From: Thermomicrobiales bacterium
Lineage (GTDB): Bacteria > Chloroflexota > Chloroflexia > Thermomicrobiales > UBA6265
Length of the DNA: 64,000 nucleotides
Direction of reading: 5' to 3'
NCBI GenBank assembly: GCA_019637585.1
Contig: JAHBVL010000009.1
Span: 19,177-83,176, forward strand
Positions 18,144 through 28,228 of the stretch are shown piece by piece. Within the stretch, counting starts at the first letter, position 1. Each line of letters begins with the position of its first letter. The position numbers and the translations under genes were made by a program. The notes beneath the pieces are model-generated. The model had not been told where the DNA came from, did not search any database, and worked only from the letters and a program-made list of their open reading frames with translations.

Positions 18144-21095
18144 ATGCCTTTGACTTCGACCAACGCGAATCCTGCATCCCTGATCTCCGGCAACGACGCG
18201 CCAGTCGCATCGGGCGGAGACGTATCGTCCGTGGCCACAGACTCGCTCACCGAGTCTCAGATCGACCAGTTCGCGACCCTCTATCCTTTCCCGCTCGATG
18301 GTTTTCAGCGGGATGCGATCGCCACCCTGATCGGCGACCGGTCGGTGATGGTGGCAGCGCCAACCGGCACCGGCAAGACCATTGTCGCCGAGTATGGCGT
18401 CTATAAGGCATTCGAGCGGACTGGCCGGGTCTTCTACACGACCCCGATCAAAGCGCTGTCCAACCAGAAATTCCGCGATTTGCGAGCCACGTATGGCGAT
18501 CAGGTTGGGTTGCTGACGGGCGATGTCTCAGAAAACCGGGATGCCCGCGTGGTGGTGATGACGACCGAGGTGCTGCGGAACATGCTGCTGCAGTCCCCCT
18601 GGGATGTCGACGATGTCGATATCGTCATTTTCGACGAGATCCATTTTCTTGCCGATCCGGAGCGGGGAACGACCTGGGAAGAGTCGATCATCCTCTGCCC
18701 TGACCACGTTCAGCTGATCTGCCTCTCGGCCACCGTGACCAATGCCGACGAGATCGCCTCCTGGATCAGCCGCACTCACCGGCCGATTCGCCTGATTACC
18801 CATCTCGAACGGGCGGTGCCGCTGGCCCTCTACTACTTCATCGACAAAGAGCTGCACATGGTCATCGACCACACTGGCAGCCTGATTCGCGACTTTCCCC
18901 GCACCGGCGGCGAAGCGCGGCGGCAGGTTGGGCGAGGTTCGGGTCGGCGTCGTGCCGATGCCGGCGCCGAGGGGCCGGACGAACCACAGCCGCACGAGAT
19001 CATCGACTCCCTGATTGCCGGCAACATGCTCCCGGCGATCTTCTTTCTGTTCAGCCGCAATGACTGTCAGGTCTTTGCCGAGCGCTTGGCCATGATGCGG
19101 CCGAATCTGGTTTCGCCGCAGCAAGAGCGGCTCATCGACGCCACGTTGAACACCTATCTGGCGTCGCTCCGGCCGGAGGACCGCGAACTGGAGCAGGTTC
19201 AGCTGGTGACAGCTCTGGCCCGCAAGGGAATCGGTTTCCATCATGCTGGTTTGCTGCCGGTGCTCAAACAGCTGGTCGAGCTCCTCTTCTCCCGGGGGCT
19301 GATGCAGGTCGTCTTTGCCACCGATACGCTGGCCCTCGGCGTGAATATGCCGGCCCGGACAGTGGTCATTGGCCGGATGAGCAAATGGGATGGCCGCCGG
19401 CGCCGGGTGCTGATCCCCAATGAATTCCAGCAGATGGCTGGGCGAGCGGGCCGGCGTGGGATGGACGCGTTCGGGCATGTCGTTGTGCCTTATTCGCCCT
19501 GGTTGCCCTTCCGGGAGATGCTGGAGATCGCCACCGGGCCCCTCGAACCGGTGCGTTCGGCGTTTGCCGTTCGCTACAACACTGTGCTCAATCTGTGGGA
19601 TCCGCCCGACGGTGAACGGGTCCGCTCGATGCTGGAGCAGAGTCTTGCCCAGTTCCAGACCAGCCAGCGCATTCGGCTGCTGGAGGACGACGTCATCGAA
19701 ATCGGCGGCGACATCGCCGGCATTCCCAAAGGTTGCCTGATCGGTCTCGATGGGGGGGACGAGCTCCTCGAAGACTATCGGATGCTGATATCGACGCTGC
19801 AGACCTCGGAGCAGAAGCTGCGGAGGCTGGAGGAAGATCGCGTTCGTGTCGAAAGCGCACTGGAGGCGGCGCCCTGGCCCGAACCGGGCCGCCAAACGCT
19901 GCGCCGCGTACTGCGCGCCGCGCCGGTGGGGTTGGTCGTTCACGAGCGCGCTCTCGGCTGGGGCATCTTCATGGGGAAGGCGCTTTCCGGCGTTGGCACG
20001 TTCCTTTTCGGTCGTGACCTCCATGTCATTGCCGAGTACCGGCAGATCGACTACGTCACCGATGGCAAGGTTGTCGATCTGGCCTCCGCGCTCACCGAGT
20101 TGACCGCCAACGAAGACAAGGAAAAGCGCCTCTCGCTGAAGGAGTCGCGGAAGATCGCCAAACAGCTCAAGGAGATGGAGCTGCCCGATCTCGATGCGAT
20201 GCGGGCAGAACACCAGGAGCGGGAGGCCGAACGGGTTGCCGCTGAGCTGGCGCGTCTCGATGAGGTTGTCGGCGAAGCGAGCAGCCAGCGGGAATCACTG
20301 ATCGCCACCCGCGATCATCACCCCTGTCACCGCTGCCCGGTCCGCAAGGAGCATCGCGCGCATCTCAACCGAATCGACAAACTGGAAAAAGAGCGCAATC
20401 TCCTGCGCGACATCCTCGAGCGGGAGCAAGAAGCCGAGGATGCCCGCATCCGGGGCGTGATTCGGGGTATTCGCGAGGTGCTCGACCGGTTTGGTTACAT
20501 GCATCGCGGTTACCCGACGGCCAAGGCCGATATGCTTGCCGCCGTTTTCGACAACGACGCGCTGATTCTTTGCGAGCTCGTCGATCGAGGTCTCCTCGAC
20601 CGTCTGGCGCCGGAGGATCTGGCCGAAGTCTTCTCCTGGTTCAGTTTCGACCGCGACTTCCGCTATGCCAATCATCTCGTGCTCCCGAACGAGCTGCTGA
20701 CCATTCGCCGCCGTCTGGAAGACATCGAGCACACGATTCTGGGTGAAGAGCGAGATCATGGGCTCTTCATCAGTGAGGGACACAATCCCAGTTTCTATGG
20801 CGCTGCCCGGGCCTGGGCCATGGGACAGACGATGATCGGCATCACCGAGCAGATCCAGCTCTCCGAAGGTGATCTGGTGCTCACCTTCAACAAAACCATC
20901 GACCTCCTGCGGCAGGTTCGTGAGATGCTCGAAGACGTCCTCCCCGACCACCCCCTCCGCTATACCCTCCGCGAAGCCGAGCGCTTGCTGCGTCGCGACA
21001 TTGTGGAGCAGTCGCTGACGCTGGGGTTTGCGCCGATTGTGGATGGGGACGAGGACTTGGGGAAGGCGGAGCAGGAAATAGGAGATGGGAGATAG
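18144..21095 (+). CDS. Ski2/HelY-like DExH-box RNA helicase
   Basis: A 983-residue superfamily 2 helicase. FQRDA (about 54) is the Q-like motif and APTGTGKT (72-79) is Walker A. TTPIKALSNQKF is motif Ia, FDEIHFL (motif II, DEIH) is near 163, and LSATVTN is motif III. The second RecA domain has FATDTLALGVNMPA and QMAGRAGRRGMD. A CxxC pair (HPCHRCPVRKEH, Cys728/Cys731) precedes a C-terminal DSHCT-like domain, as in Ski2/Mtr4 and mycobacterial HelY. It probably unwinds RNA. The last residues EIGDGR and the TAG stop are encoded by a heptamer array, so the natural C-terminus may have been shifted. Confidence 0.9.
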   Translation: MPLTSTNANPASLISGNDAPVASGGDVSSVATDSLTESQIDQFATLYPFPLDGFQRDAIATLIGDRSVMVAAPTGTGKTIVAEYGVYKAFERTGRVFYTTPIKALSNQKFRDLRATYGDQVGLLTGDVSENRDARVVVMTTEVLRNMLLQSPWDVDDVDIVIFDEIHFLADPERGTTWEESIILCPDHVQLICLSATVTNADEIASWISRTHRPIRLITHLERAVPLALYYFIDKELHMVIDHTGSLIRDFPRTGGEARRQVGRGSGRRRADAGAEGPDEPQPHEIIDSLIAGNMLPAIFFLFSRNDCQVFAERLAMMRPNLVSPQQERLIDATLNTYLASLRPEDRELEQVQLVTALARKGIGFHHAGLLPVLKQLVELLFSRGLMQVVFATDTLALGVNMPARTVVIGRMSKWDGRRRRVLIPNEFQQMAGRAGRRGMDAFGHVVVPYSPWLPFREMLEIATGPLEPVRSAFAVRYNTVLNLWDPPDGERVRSMLEQSLAQFQTSQRIRLLEDDVIEIGGDIAGIPKGCLIGLDGGDELLEDYRMLISTLQTSEQKLRRLEEDRVRVESALEAAPWPEPGRQTLRRVLRAAPVGLVVHERALGWGIFMGKALSGVGTFLFGRDLHVIAEYRQIDYVTDGKVVDLASALTELTANEDKEKRLSLKESRKIAKQLKEMELPDLDAMRAEHQEREAERVAAELARLDEVVGEASSQRESLIATRDHHPCHRCPVRKEHRAHLNRIDKLEKERNLLRDILEREQEAEDARIRGVIRGIREVLDRFGYMHRGYPTAKADMLAAVFDNDALILCELVDRGLLDRLAPEDLAEVFSWFSFDRDFRYANHLVLPNELLTIRRRLEDIEHTILGEERDHGLFISEGHNPSFYGAARAWAMGQTMIGITEQIQLSEGDLVLTFNKTIDLLRQVREMLEDVLPDHPLRYTLREAERLLRRDIVEQSLTLGFAPIVDGDEDLGKAEQEIGDGR

Positions 21096-21100
21096 GAAGG
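21073..21100. repeat. Heptamer array overlapping helicase stop codon
   Basis: Units AGGAAAT, AGGAGAT, GGGAGAT and AGGAAGG. The helicase TAG stop (21093-21095) lies inside the array. Confidence 0.75.
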
Positions 21101-21126
21101 GGTTGGTGGACAGCCCACACGAAACA

Positions 21127-21168
21127 CTATTTCCTGTTCCCTATTTCCCCATTCCCCACGCCCCATTC
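21127..21168. repeat. Heptamer array CTATTTC/CCCATTC, six units
   Basis: Six 7-base units in register (CTATTTC, CTGTTCC, CTATTTC, CCCATTC, CCCACGC, CCCATTC) between the helicase and mntA. Confidence 0.8.
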
Positions 21169-21222
21169 GTACTACCATAGTGGCAGTTCCTGGCGCGTCG
21201 TTCATGCTTTCCGGAAGCGGTC

Positions 21223-21525
21223 ATGATGCATCCGTCAATCGAAGCCCATCGCGATGAGATCATCCTGCTCTGCGAGGAGTATGGTGTGGCGCGGCTGGAA
21301 GTCTTCGGCTCGGCGGTGAGCGGTAAGTTCGATCCGGATCGGAGCGACGTCGACTTCCTGGTCGAGTTCGGTGACCACTTCAGGTATGGAGGACTCCTCG
21401 ACTTCAAGGAAGCCCTGGAGTCGTTGCTCGGGAGAGAAGTGCAGCTCGTCTCCCGAAAATACCTTCGCAATCCCTATTTCATACGTGCTGTCGAAACGAC
21501 CAAAGTTCCCCTCTATGCTGCCTAG
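21223..21525 (+). CDS. mntA: Minimal nucleotidyltransferase, MntA-type antitoxin
   Basis: A 100-residue MNT nucleotidyltransferase. The core motif FGSAVSGKFDPDRSDVDFLV (GS-x10-DxD) starts at about residue 29. Known MntA proteins neutralise HepT toxins by adding AMP to a tyrosine of the toxin. The stop overlaps the start of the HEPN gene by 11 bases, the classic antitoxin-toxin order. A paralogue with the same RNPYF block near the C-terminus lies alone at 52167-52490. Confidence 0.9.
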   Translation: MMHPSIEAHRDEIILLCEEYGVARLEVFGSAVSGKFDPDRSDVDFLVEFGDHFRYGGLLDFKEALESLLGREVQLVSRKYLRNPYFIRAVETTKVPLYAA

Positions 21526-21862
21526 AAGCCCGAAGCTGCTCTGGGATATCCACAATGCCGCAGAGTGGATCCTTGAGTGGGCCGAAGGGAAATCCGTTGC
21601 CGAGCTCTTGAACGACGACTGGTCGCGACTCAGTGTGGAGCGGCTTCTTGAAATCCTCGGTGAGGCTGCACGCAGGCTGCGAGACTACGATCCCGAAACG
21701 GCCGACAGACTGGACAGTCTCAACCAGGCGATCGCGCTGCGAAACATCATTGCCCACCAGTATGACGGTATCGATTACGAGCGAATCTGGGAGATCATCC
21801 AGCAGCATCTCCCTGGACTTCGGGACGAAGCTCTGGCACTCCTTGAAGAGGCGGATGTGTGA
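21515..21862 (+). CDS. hepT: HEPN-domain HepT-like ribonuclease toxin
   Basis: A 115-residue HEPN/DUF86 protein starting at the ATG inside the end of mntA (21515). The R-x4-H ribonuclease motif with the following Tyr is RNIIAHQYDGIDYERIW near residue 85. In characterised pairs this Tyr is AMPylated by MntA. The SVERLLEILGEAARRL helix is typical. The active-site Arg, His and Tyr are all present, so the toxin looks intact. The role is RNA cleavage under stress or phage challenge, by analogy. Confidence 0.9.
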   Translation: MLPRSPKLLWDIHNAAEWILEWAEGKSVAELLNDDWSRLSVERLLEILGEAARRLRDYDPETADRLDSLNQAIALRNIIAHQYDGIDYERIWEIIQQHLPGLRDEALALLEEADV

Positions 21863-21912
21863 AGTGAGTGTGTGTGATCGGTGTGTCACGCGATCATAGG
21901 GAGACTCCGCAA

Positions 21913-21941
21913 TTGACAGATTTCGTTCTCGCTGATAGCGT
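21913..21941 (+). promoter_or_regulatory. Promoter for T-box/dapAB transcript
   Basis: TTGACA at 21913-21918, a 17-base spacer and TAGCGT at 21936-21941. The expected start near 21948 is just before stem I of the T-box leader. Confidence 0.65.
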
Positions 21942-21950
21942 ACCTACTCA

Positions 21951-22276
21951 GAAGACCGCAAAGGCTTCGACGAGGACGAGTAACCGGCGCGAGCGGTGCA
22001 GAGAACCGCGGTAGCTGCGAAGCGGGATCGGGACCGCCGGTGAATAAGACCTCCGAGCTTCGCTCCGAACCGTGGCGTGCCACGCAGTAGGCGGCGACGG
22101 GGGTGGGCAACCACCAATCAGCTCCCGTTACAGGGCTGCCGGATCGCGACAATGACCACAACGCCGTCCGGAAAGCGCGTGGCGATGCCAGTCGCCGCGA
22201 ATTGGGGTGGTACCACGGGCCTGACGCCGCTCGTCCCCACAAGGGGAGAGCGGTTTGTGTTTTCTCCGGGTTGGGC
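21951..22276 (+). promoter_or_regulatory. T-box riboswitch leader, lysine specifier (AAG)
   Basis: Stem I has AGTA at 21979-21982 opposite GAA at 22042-22044. Its distal elements AGAGA (22000-22004) and GGTAGCTGCGA (22010-22020) are both classic. With one base after GAA, as in B. subtilis glyQS, the specifier is AAG (Lys) at 22046-22048, followed by a purine. The T-box sequence GGGTGGTACCACGG is at 22205-22218. Its UGGU would pair with a tRNA 3' end having discriminator A. A terminator hairpin follows. Uncharged tRNA-Lys would stabilise the antiterminator and allow transcription of dapA-dapB, a fit with lysine synthesis. The element is certain; the specifier is a reading of the alignment. Confidence 0.93.
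22227..22264 (+). terminator. T-box regulated intrinsic terminator
   Basis: The stem CCGCTCGTCCCC / GGGGAGAGCGG with loop ACA is followed by TTTGTGTTTTC. The CTCGTCCC 5' arm directly after the T-box is the usual terminator half in this riboswitch class. Confidence 0.85.
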
Positions 22277-22312
22277 GTCACGTTCCGTTTGCTCGTAGCG
22301 CGGGAGGTGACC

Positions 22313-22372
22313 ATGGTCAGGCACGAACACCCCAATCTGGTTCCTGTGCCCGATTTCGACATCAAGCGATAG
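22313..22372 (+). CDS. Candidate 19-codon small ORF between T-box and dapA
   Basis: MVRHEHPNLVPVPDFDIKR, with a good ribosome site (GGGAGGTGACC before the ATG). It lies on the dapA transcript after the terminator. Its single Lys is at the penultimate position, and a GC-rich hairpin (22371-22399) follows the stop directly. It could be a translated leader or a spurious ORF; the ribosome site is better than that of dapA. Confidence 0.4.
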   Translation: MVRHEHPNLVPVPDFDIKR

Positions 22373-22439
22373 GCGCCGCGGCATCTGCCGCCGGCGCCGG
22401 AACAGACCGGCTCGTTCCACCGGGGAACGAGCTGCCCAC
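22371..22439 (+). other. Two hairpins between small ORF and dapA
   Basis: Hairpin 1 (about 22371-22399) pairs GGCGCCGCGGCA with TGCCGCCGGCGCC, with one bulged base. Hairpin 2 (about 22410-22434) pairs GCTCGTTCC with GGAACGAGC around ACCGG. Neither is followed by a T run, so they are more likely translational or stability elements than terminators. Confidence 0.5.
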
Positions 22440-22469
22440 GTCGTTTGACCGAAATCGGAGCTCAGAATC

Positions 22470-23396
22470 ATGATCCATATCACTCCTCCATCGACCCCAT
22501 TCCTCTCGGGCGCCTACACCGCGATGATCACGCCGCTGCGCGGCGATGAGGTCGACATCCCGGCTCTGCGCCAGATGACCGACTTCCAGATCGAGCAGGG
22601 GATCAGCGGACTCGTTCCCTGCGGCACGACCGGCGAATCGGTCACGCTCACCGACCGTGAGTACGATCTGGTCATCGCTACGGTGATCGAGGCAGCCGGA
22701 GAGCGAGTGCCGGTGATCGCAGGTACCGGCACCAATGACACGCGGCGGACCATCGAACAGACCCGGCGGGCAGAAGAGGCCGGCGCAACGGCGGCTCTCG
22801 TAGTGGTTCCCTATTACAACAAGCCGACGCAGGAGGGGATGTTCCGGCACTTCACTGCCGTCGCTGACGCCACCGATTTGCCGATCGTCCTTTACAACGT
22901 TCCCGGCCGCACCGGGGTCAATATGAGCGCGGAGACCACTTTGCGCCTGGCCGAGCACCCGAACATCGTGGCGGTGAAGGAAGCGTCGGGCAACCTGGAG
23001 CAGATCAGCGAGATCGTGATTGGCGCACCCGAGGGATTTGCCGTCCTGTCCGGGGACGACGCGTTGACACTTCCTGTCCTGAGCGTCGGCGGTCATGGCG
23101 TCATTTCGGTGACGTCGAACATCGCGCCACGAGCCGTATCGGAGCTGGTGGAACTTGGTCTGAGCGGTGACTTCGCCGCAGCCCGGACGCGCCATCAGCA
23201 TCTTTTCGGGCTGAATCGAGCCATGTTCTTCGACAACAATCCGACGGCAGTCAAGACGGCCGCGTCGATGCTGGGGCTCTGTTCGGCGGAGCTCAGGCTG
23301 CCGCAAGTCGAGATGTCGGCCGGGAACCATGCACGGCTCGGCGAGGCGATGACCGCTTTCGGACTAATGAGCGTGCAGGCGTTGGCAGCGGACTAA
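22470..23396 (+). CDS. dapA: 4-hydroxy-tetrahydrodipicolinate synthase
   Basis: A 308-residue DapA, condensing pyruvate with aspartate semialdehyde in lysine/diaminopimelate synthesis. Motifs are VPCGTTGESVTL near residue 49, the active-site Tyr in LYNVPGRTGVNM and the Schiff-base Lys170 in VAVKEASGNLEQ. The Thr-Thr-Gly triad and the Lys are intact. ATG at 22470 follows GGAGCTCAGAATC. It is first in a two-gene operon with dapB, under the T-box leader at 21951-22276. Confidence 0.96.
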   Translation: MIHITPPSTPFLSGAYTAMITPLRGDEVDIPALRQMTDFQIEQGISGLVPCGTTGESVTLTDREYDLVIATVIEAAGERVPVIAGTGTNDTRRTIEQTRRAEEAGATAALVVVPYYNKPTQEGMFRHFTAVADATDLPIVLYNVPGRTGVNMSAETTLRLAEHPNIVAVKEASGNLEQISEIVIGAPEGFAVLSGDDALTLPVLSVGGHGVISVTSNIAPRAVSELVELGLSGDFAAARTRHQHLFGLNRAMFFDNNPTAVKTAASMLGLCSAELRLPQVEMSAGNHARLGEAMTAFGLMSVQALAAD

Positions 23397-23398
23397 TC

Positions 23399-24169
23399 AT
23401 GATCAGACTTGGCATCGGTGGTGTTCAGGGACGGATGGGGCAGGCGATCTGCGCGTCGGTGGCGTCGGTGGAGGGGATCGTTGTCACGGGCGGGGTCGTG
23501 CGGGAGGCGATCGCCGCCCATGCCGGTGACGTTCTTATCTCGGATGATCCGGCGGAGCTGGTCGGAACGATCGATGTTCTTGTCGATGTGTCGACTCCGG
23601 ACGGGGTACTGCGCAACCTGGTTGCCATGCGACAGGCATCGGTGCCCTATGTCTGTGGCGTGACTGGTTTGTCCGATGAGCACCAGGACGCGCTCATGGC
23701 CGCTGCCGTTGACATCCCGGTGCTTCTCGCTCCGAACTTCAGCGTTGGTGTTGCGGCGGTGACCCGGATACTCGAGCTTGCCGCGACGCTTCTCGCCGAT
23801 GCCGATGTGGAGATCGTCGAAACCCACCATCGCCGTAAACAGGACGCGCCGTCCGGCACCGCTTTGCTCTTTGCCGATGCGATCGAACGAGCCCGTTGTG
23901 CAGCAGCACAGCGAGTGCATGGCCGAGAGGGCGTCGGTCCTCGCCAGCTAGGTGAAATGGGTATTCATTCAGTGCGTGGCGGAGGCAACTCCGGCGAGCA
24001 TCGCATCCTCTTCGCCATGGATGGAGAGGAAGTCGCCATCGAGCATCGGGCGCTGGCCCGTTCCACGTTTGCCGACGGCGCCGTCCACGCGGCCCGGTGG
24101 ATCGCCGGAAAACCACCCGGCCGCTATACGATGCAGGACGTGATCGAGCTCACCGTGCCGGAGATGTAG
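23399..24169 (+). CDS. dapB: 4-hydroxy-tetrahydrodipicolinate reductase
   Basis: A 256-residue DapB, the next step after DapA. The Rossmann motif is GVQGRMGQAICASV near residue 7. The catalytic/substrate loop ETHHRRKQDAPSGTAL has the family His-His and Lys. NFSVGVAAVTRILELA and SVRGGGNSGEHRILFAMDGE match the C-terminal domain. The start is 2 bases after the dapA stop, so the two are co-translated. The TAG stop is shared with the GTAG head of a REP-like palindrome. Confidence 0.96.
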   Translation: MIRLGIGGVQGRMGQAICASVASVEGIVVTGGVVREAIAAHAGDVLISDDPAELVGTIDVLVDVSTPDGVLRNLVAMRQASVPYVCGVTGLSDEHQDALMAAAVDIPVLLAPNFSVGVAAVTRILELAATLLADADVEIVETHHRRKQDAPSGTALLFADAIERARCAAAQRVHGREGVGPRQLGEMGIHSVRGGGNSGEHRILFAMDGEEVAIEHRALARSTFADGAVHAARWIAGKPPGRYTMQDVIELTVPEM

Positions 24170-24227
24170 CGGCAACGCCTGCGTTGCTCGTCGTCAGAGA
24201 CGAGCGAGGCAGGCCTCGCCGCTACCT
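24167..24227. repeat. Inverted pair of GTAG-headed REP elements (family A, REPIN-like)
   Basis: The left half reads GTAG-CG then GCAACGC-CT-GCGTTGC. The right half, read on the minus strand, is GTAG-CG then GCGAGGC-CT-GCCTCGC. Each half is a perfect 7-bp hairpin with the same head and loop, and the two are inverted around a 16-bp centre. The left head supplies the dapB stop codon. It probably also acts as a bidirectional 3' end for dapB and the convergent aminotransferase gene. Confidence 0.85.
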
Positions 24228-24246
24228 CCTGACGAGAGCCAGGCCC

Positions 24247-25443
24247 TCACGGAGTCAGCACTAGGTCTGCTGATCGGCCGGCAACGCGCCGAAAGACGGG
24301 CAGGGCCCGTTCGACCATCGCGTCATTCGCGGTCAGGGAAAAGCGCACCCATCCCGGCATTTCGAAGAAGCTGCCGGGCATGACGAACACGTCCTCCGCG
24401 GCGAGTTGCTCGGTGAACGCCAGATCGTCGTCGTTCGGAGCCCGGCAGAGCACGTAGAACGTCGCGGCTGGCATCGTTGCGGTGAATCCCGCGTTGCGCA
24501 GTCCGCCGACCAGGAGATCGCGTCGCCGTTGCAGCTGATCGATGTCGATCGACAGGCTTTCCAGTTCCGCCAGACTGTGATGGAGCAGCGTGTTGGGCAT
24601 CGCCCAGCCGGTCATCATCTGACTCATCACCAGGGCATCGCGCAGATCTTCGCGACCGTGCATGCCAGGCGGCATGGCGATGTATCCCAGCCGCTCTCCG
24701 GGGATCAGCAGCGTCTTGCCGTAGGTGTAGATGAGAAACGTATGCGGATAGAACGCCGCGGGAGAGGGAGCCGACCCGCCGTCGAAAACGATCCTCCGGT
24801 ATGCCTCGTCGGAAAGAAGGTAGATCGGTTTGTCGCGACCAGCCGACGCGCGGGTCAGCACCGACGCAACGTCCTTCAGCCGCGATGGAGAGGCGATCGT
24901 CCCGGTTGGATTGTGCGGCGAGTTGAGAATCACCGCCTGCGTGCGAGGCGTGATGGCCGCTTCGATCGCCGCTGGATCGATCTCCAGTGTCTCCGGATTC
25001 ACATCCACGCGAACCGGCATCGCCCCCGCTGCCTGGATCAGTGCGCGATAGAAGAACCAGGGAGGGCTGATGTAGATGACCTCGCTGCCCGGCTCGATCG
25101 CCGCTCGCATCGTCACGGACAGTCCCGCGAACGCGCCATTCGTCAGGACGATGTCCTCCGGTTCGAATACGACGCCGGTTTGATCGCCGATCGATTGCGC
25201 CACGACAGCCTGGGAAGCGGGAACGGCGATCTTGTAGGCGTGCCAATCGGGAGATTGGGGCGGCACTGCTCTGCTGAGCGCCTGAGTCACGCCAGGGAGG
25301 ACCCCGTCGTGAGGATTGCCCAGGACGAAATCGGAGATGCCCGGCTGGCCGGCTCGTTGCGACCACCGTGATGTCGACATGAAATCGAGGAGACCGTGAA
25401 ACTCGGCAAGCGCAGTGCTTGCCAGATGCGACATCGTATTCAT
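24247..25443 (-). CDS. PLP-dependent class I/II aminotransferase
   Basis: A 398-residue fold-type I aminotransferase. NSPHNPTGTI near residue 174 and the PLP lysine in YTYGKTLLIPGERLGY are both present, with SDEAYRRIVFDG before it. ISPPWFFYRALIQAAG corresponds to the cofactor-stacking aromatic region. It resembles aspartate/alanine aminotransferases. It is convergent with dapAB, and an LL-diaminopimelate aminotransferase role is conceivable, but nothing in the sequence proves it. The likely location is the cytosol. Confidence 0.85.
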   Translation of the reverse strand: MNTMSHLASTALAEFHGLLDFMSTSRWSQRAGQPGISDFVLGNPHDGVLPGVTQALSRAVPPQSPDWHAYKIAVPASQAVVAQSIGDQTGVVFEPEDIVLTNGAFAGLSVTMRAAIEPGSEVIYISPPWFFYRALIQAAGAMPVRVDVNPETLEIDPAAIEAAITPRTQAVILNSPHNPTGTIASPSRLKDVASVLTRASAGRDKPIYLLSDEAYRRIVFDGGSAPSPAAFYPHTFLIYTYGKTLLIPGERLGYIAMPPGMHGREDLRDALVMSQMMTGWAMPNTLLHHSLAELESLSIDIDQLQRRRDLLVGGLRNAGFTATMPAATFYVLCRAPNDDDLAFTEQLAAEDVFVMPGSFFEMPGWVRFSLTANDAMVERALPVFRRVAGRSADLVLTP

Positions 25444-25497
25444 TTTTGCCTCCAGTACCAGAATGATGTGCTACGACGCTGGAGAGCGATGGTCCTC

Positions 25498-27968
<2,471 letters not shown>

Positions 27969-28084
27969 TGCCTTCCGGTCTTGCTGAGCGCTGAACTGTG
28001 ACAGTGCCGCGCGTCCCGGCTATGCCGGTGCGCGTAATCTGTCGATGGTAGCACGGACAGGGGAGTTGGATGGCGTTTGAGTGC

Positions 28085-28116
28085 ATAGTAGATAGTAGAA
28101 GGTGGATGGGAGATAG
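28085..28116. repeat. Heptamer array ATAGTAG and variants
   Basis: ATAGTAG, ATAGTAG, AAGGTGG and ATGGGAG in 7-base register, between parA and the L,D-transpeptidase gene. Confidence 0.7.
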
Positions 28117-28179
28117 CTTGGTGTGCGGAGTGCTCGAGAGTAAGAGGGGCTAGGGCCGATCCGTGTCCCCGGCCTTCCA

Positions 28180-28228
28180 TGAACTACGCGAAATCAACTA
28201 TCAACTATGCACTATCTACTATGAACTA
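28180..28228. repeat. Heptamer array TCAACTA and variants containing the L,D-transpeptidase stop
   Basis: TGAACTA, CGCGAAA, TCAACTA, TCAACTA, TGCACTA, TCTACTA and TGAACTA. On the minus strand the CTA of the last unit is the TAG stop of the downstream-reading gene, and each further unit also ends in TAG. Confidence 0.85.

Noticed and set aside
21951..22276. Lysine riboswitch (L box) in front of dapA
   Set aside because: The T-box consensus, AGTA/GAA specifier loop and CTCGTCCC terminator are decisive for a tRNA-sensing T-box; no L-box core is seen.
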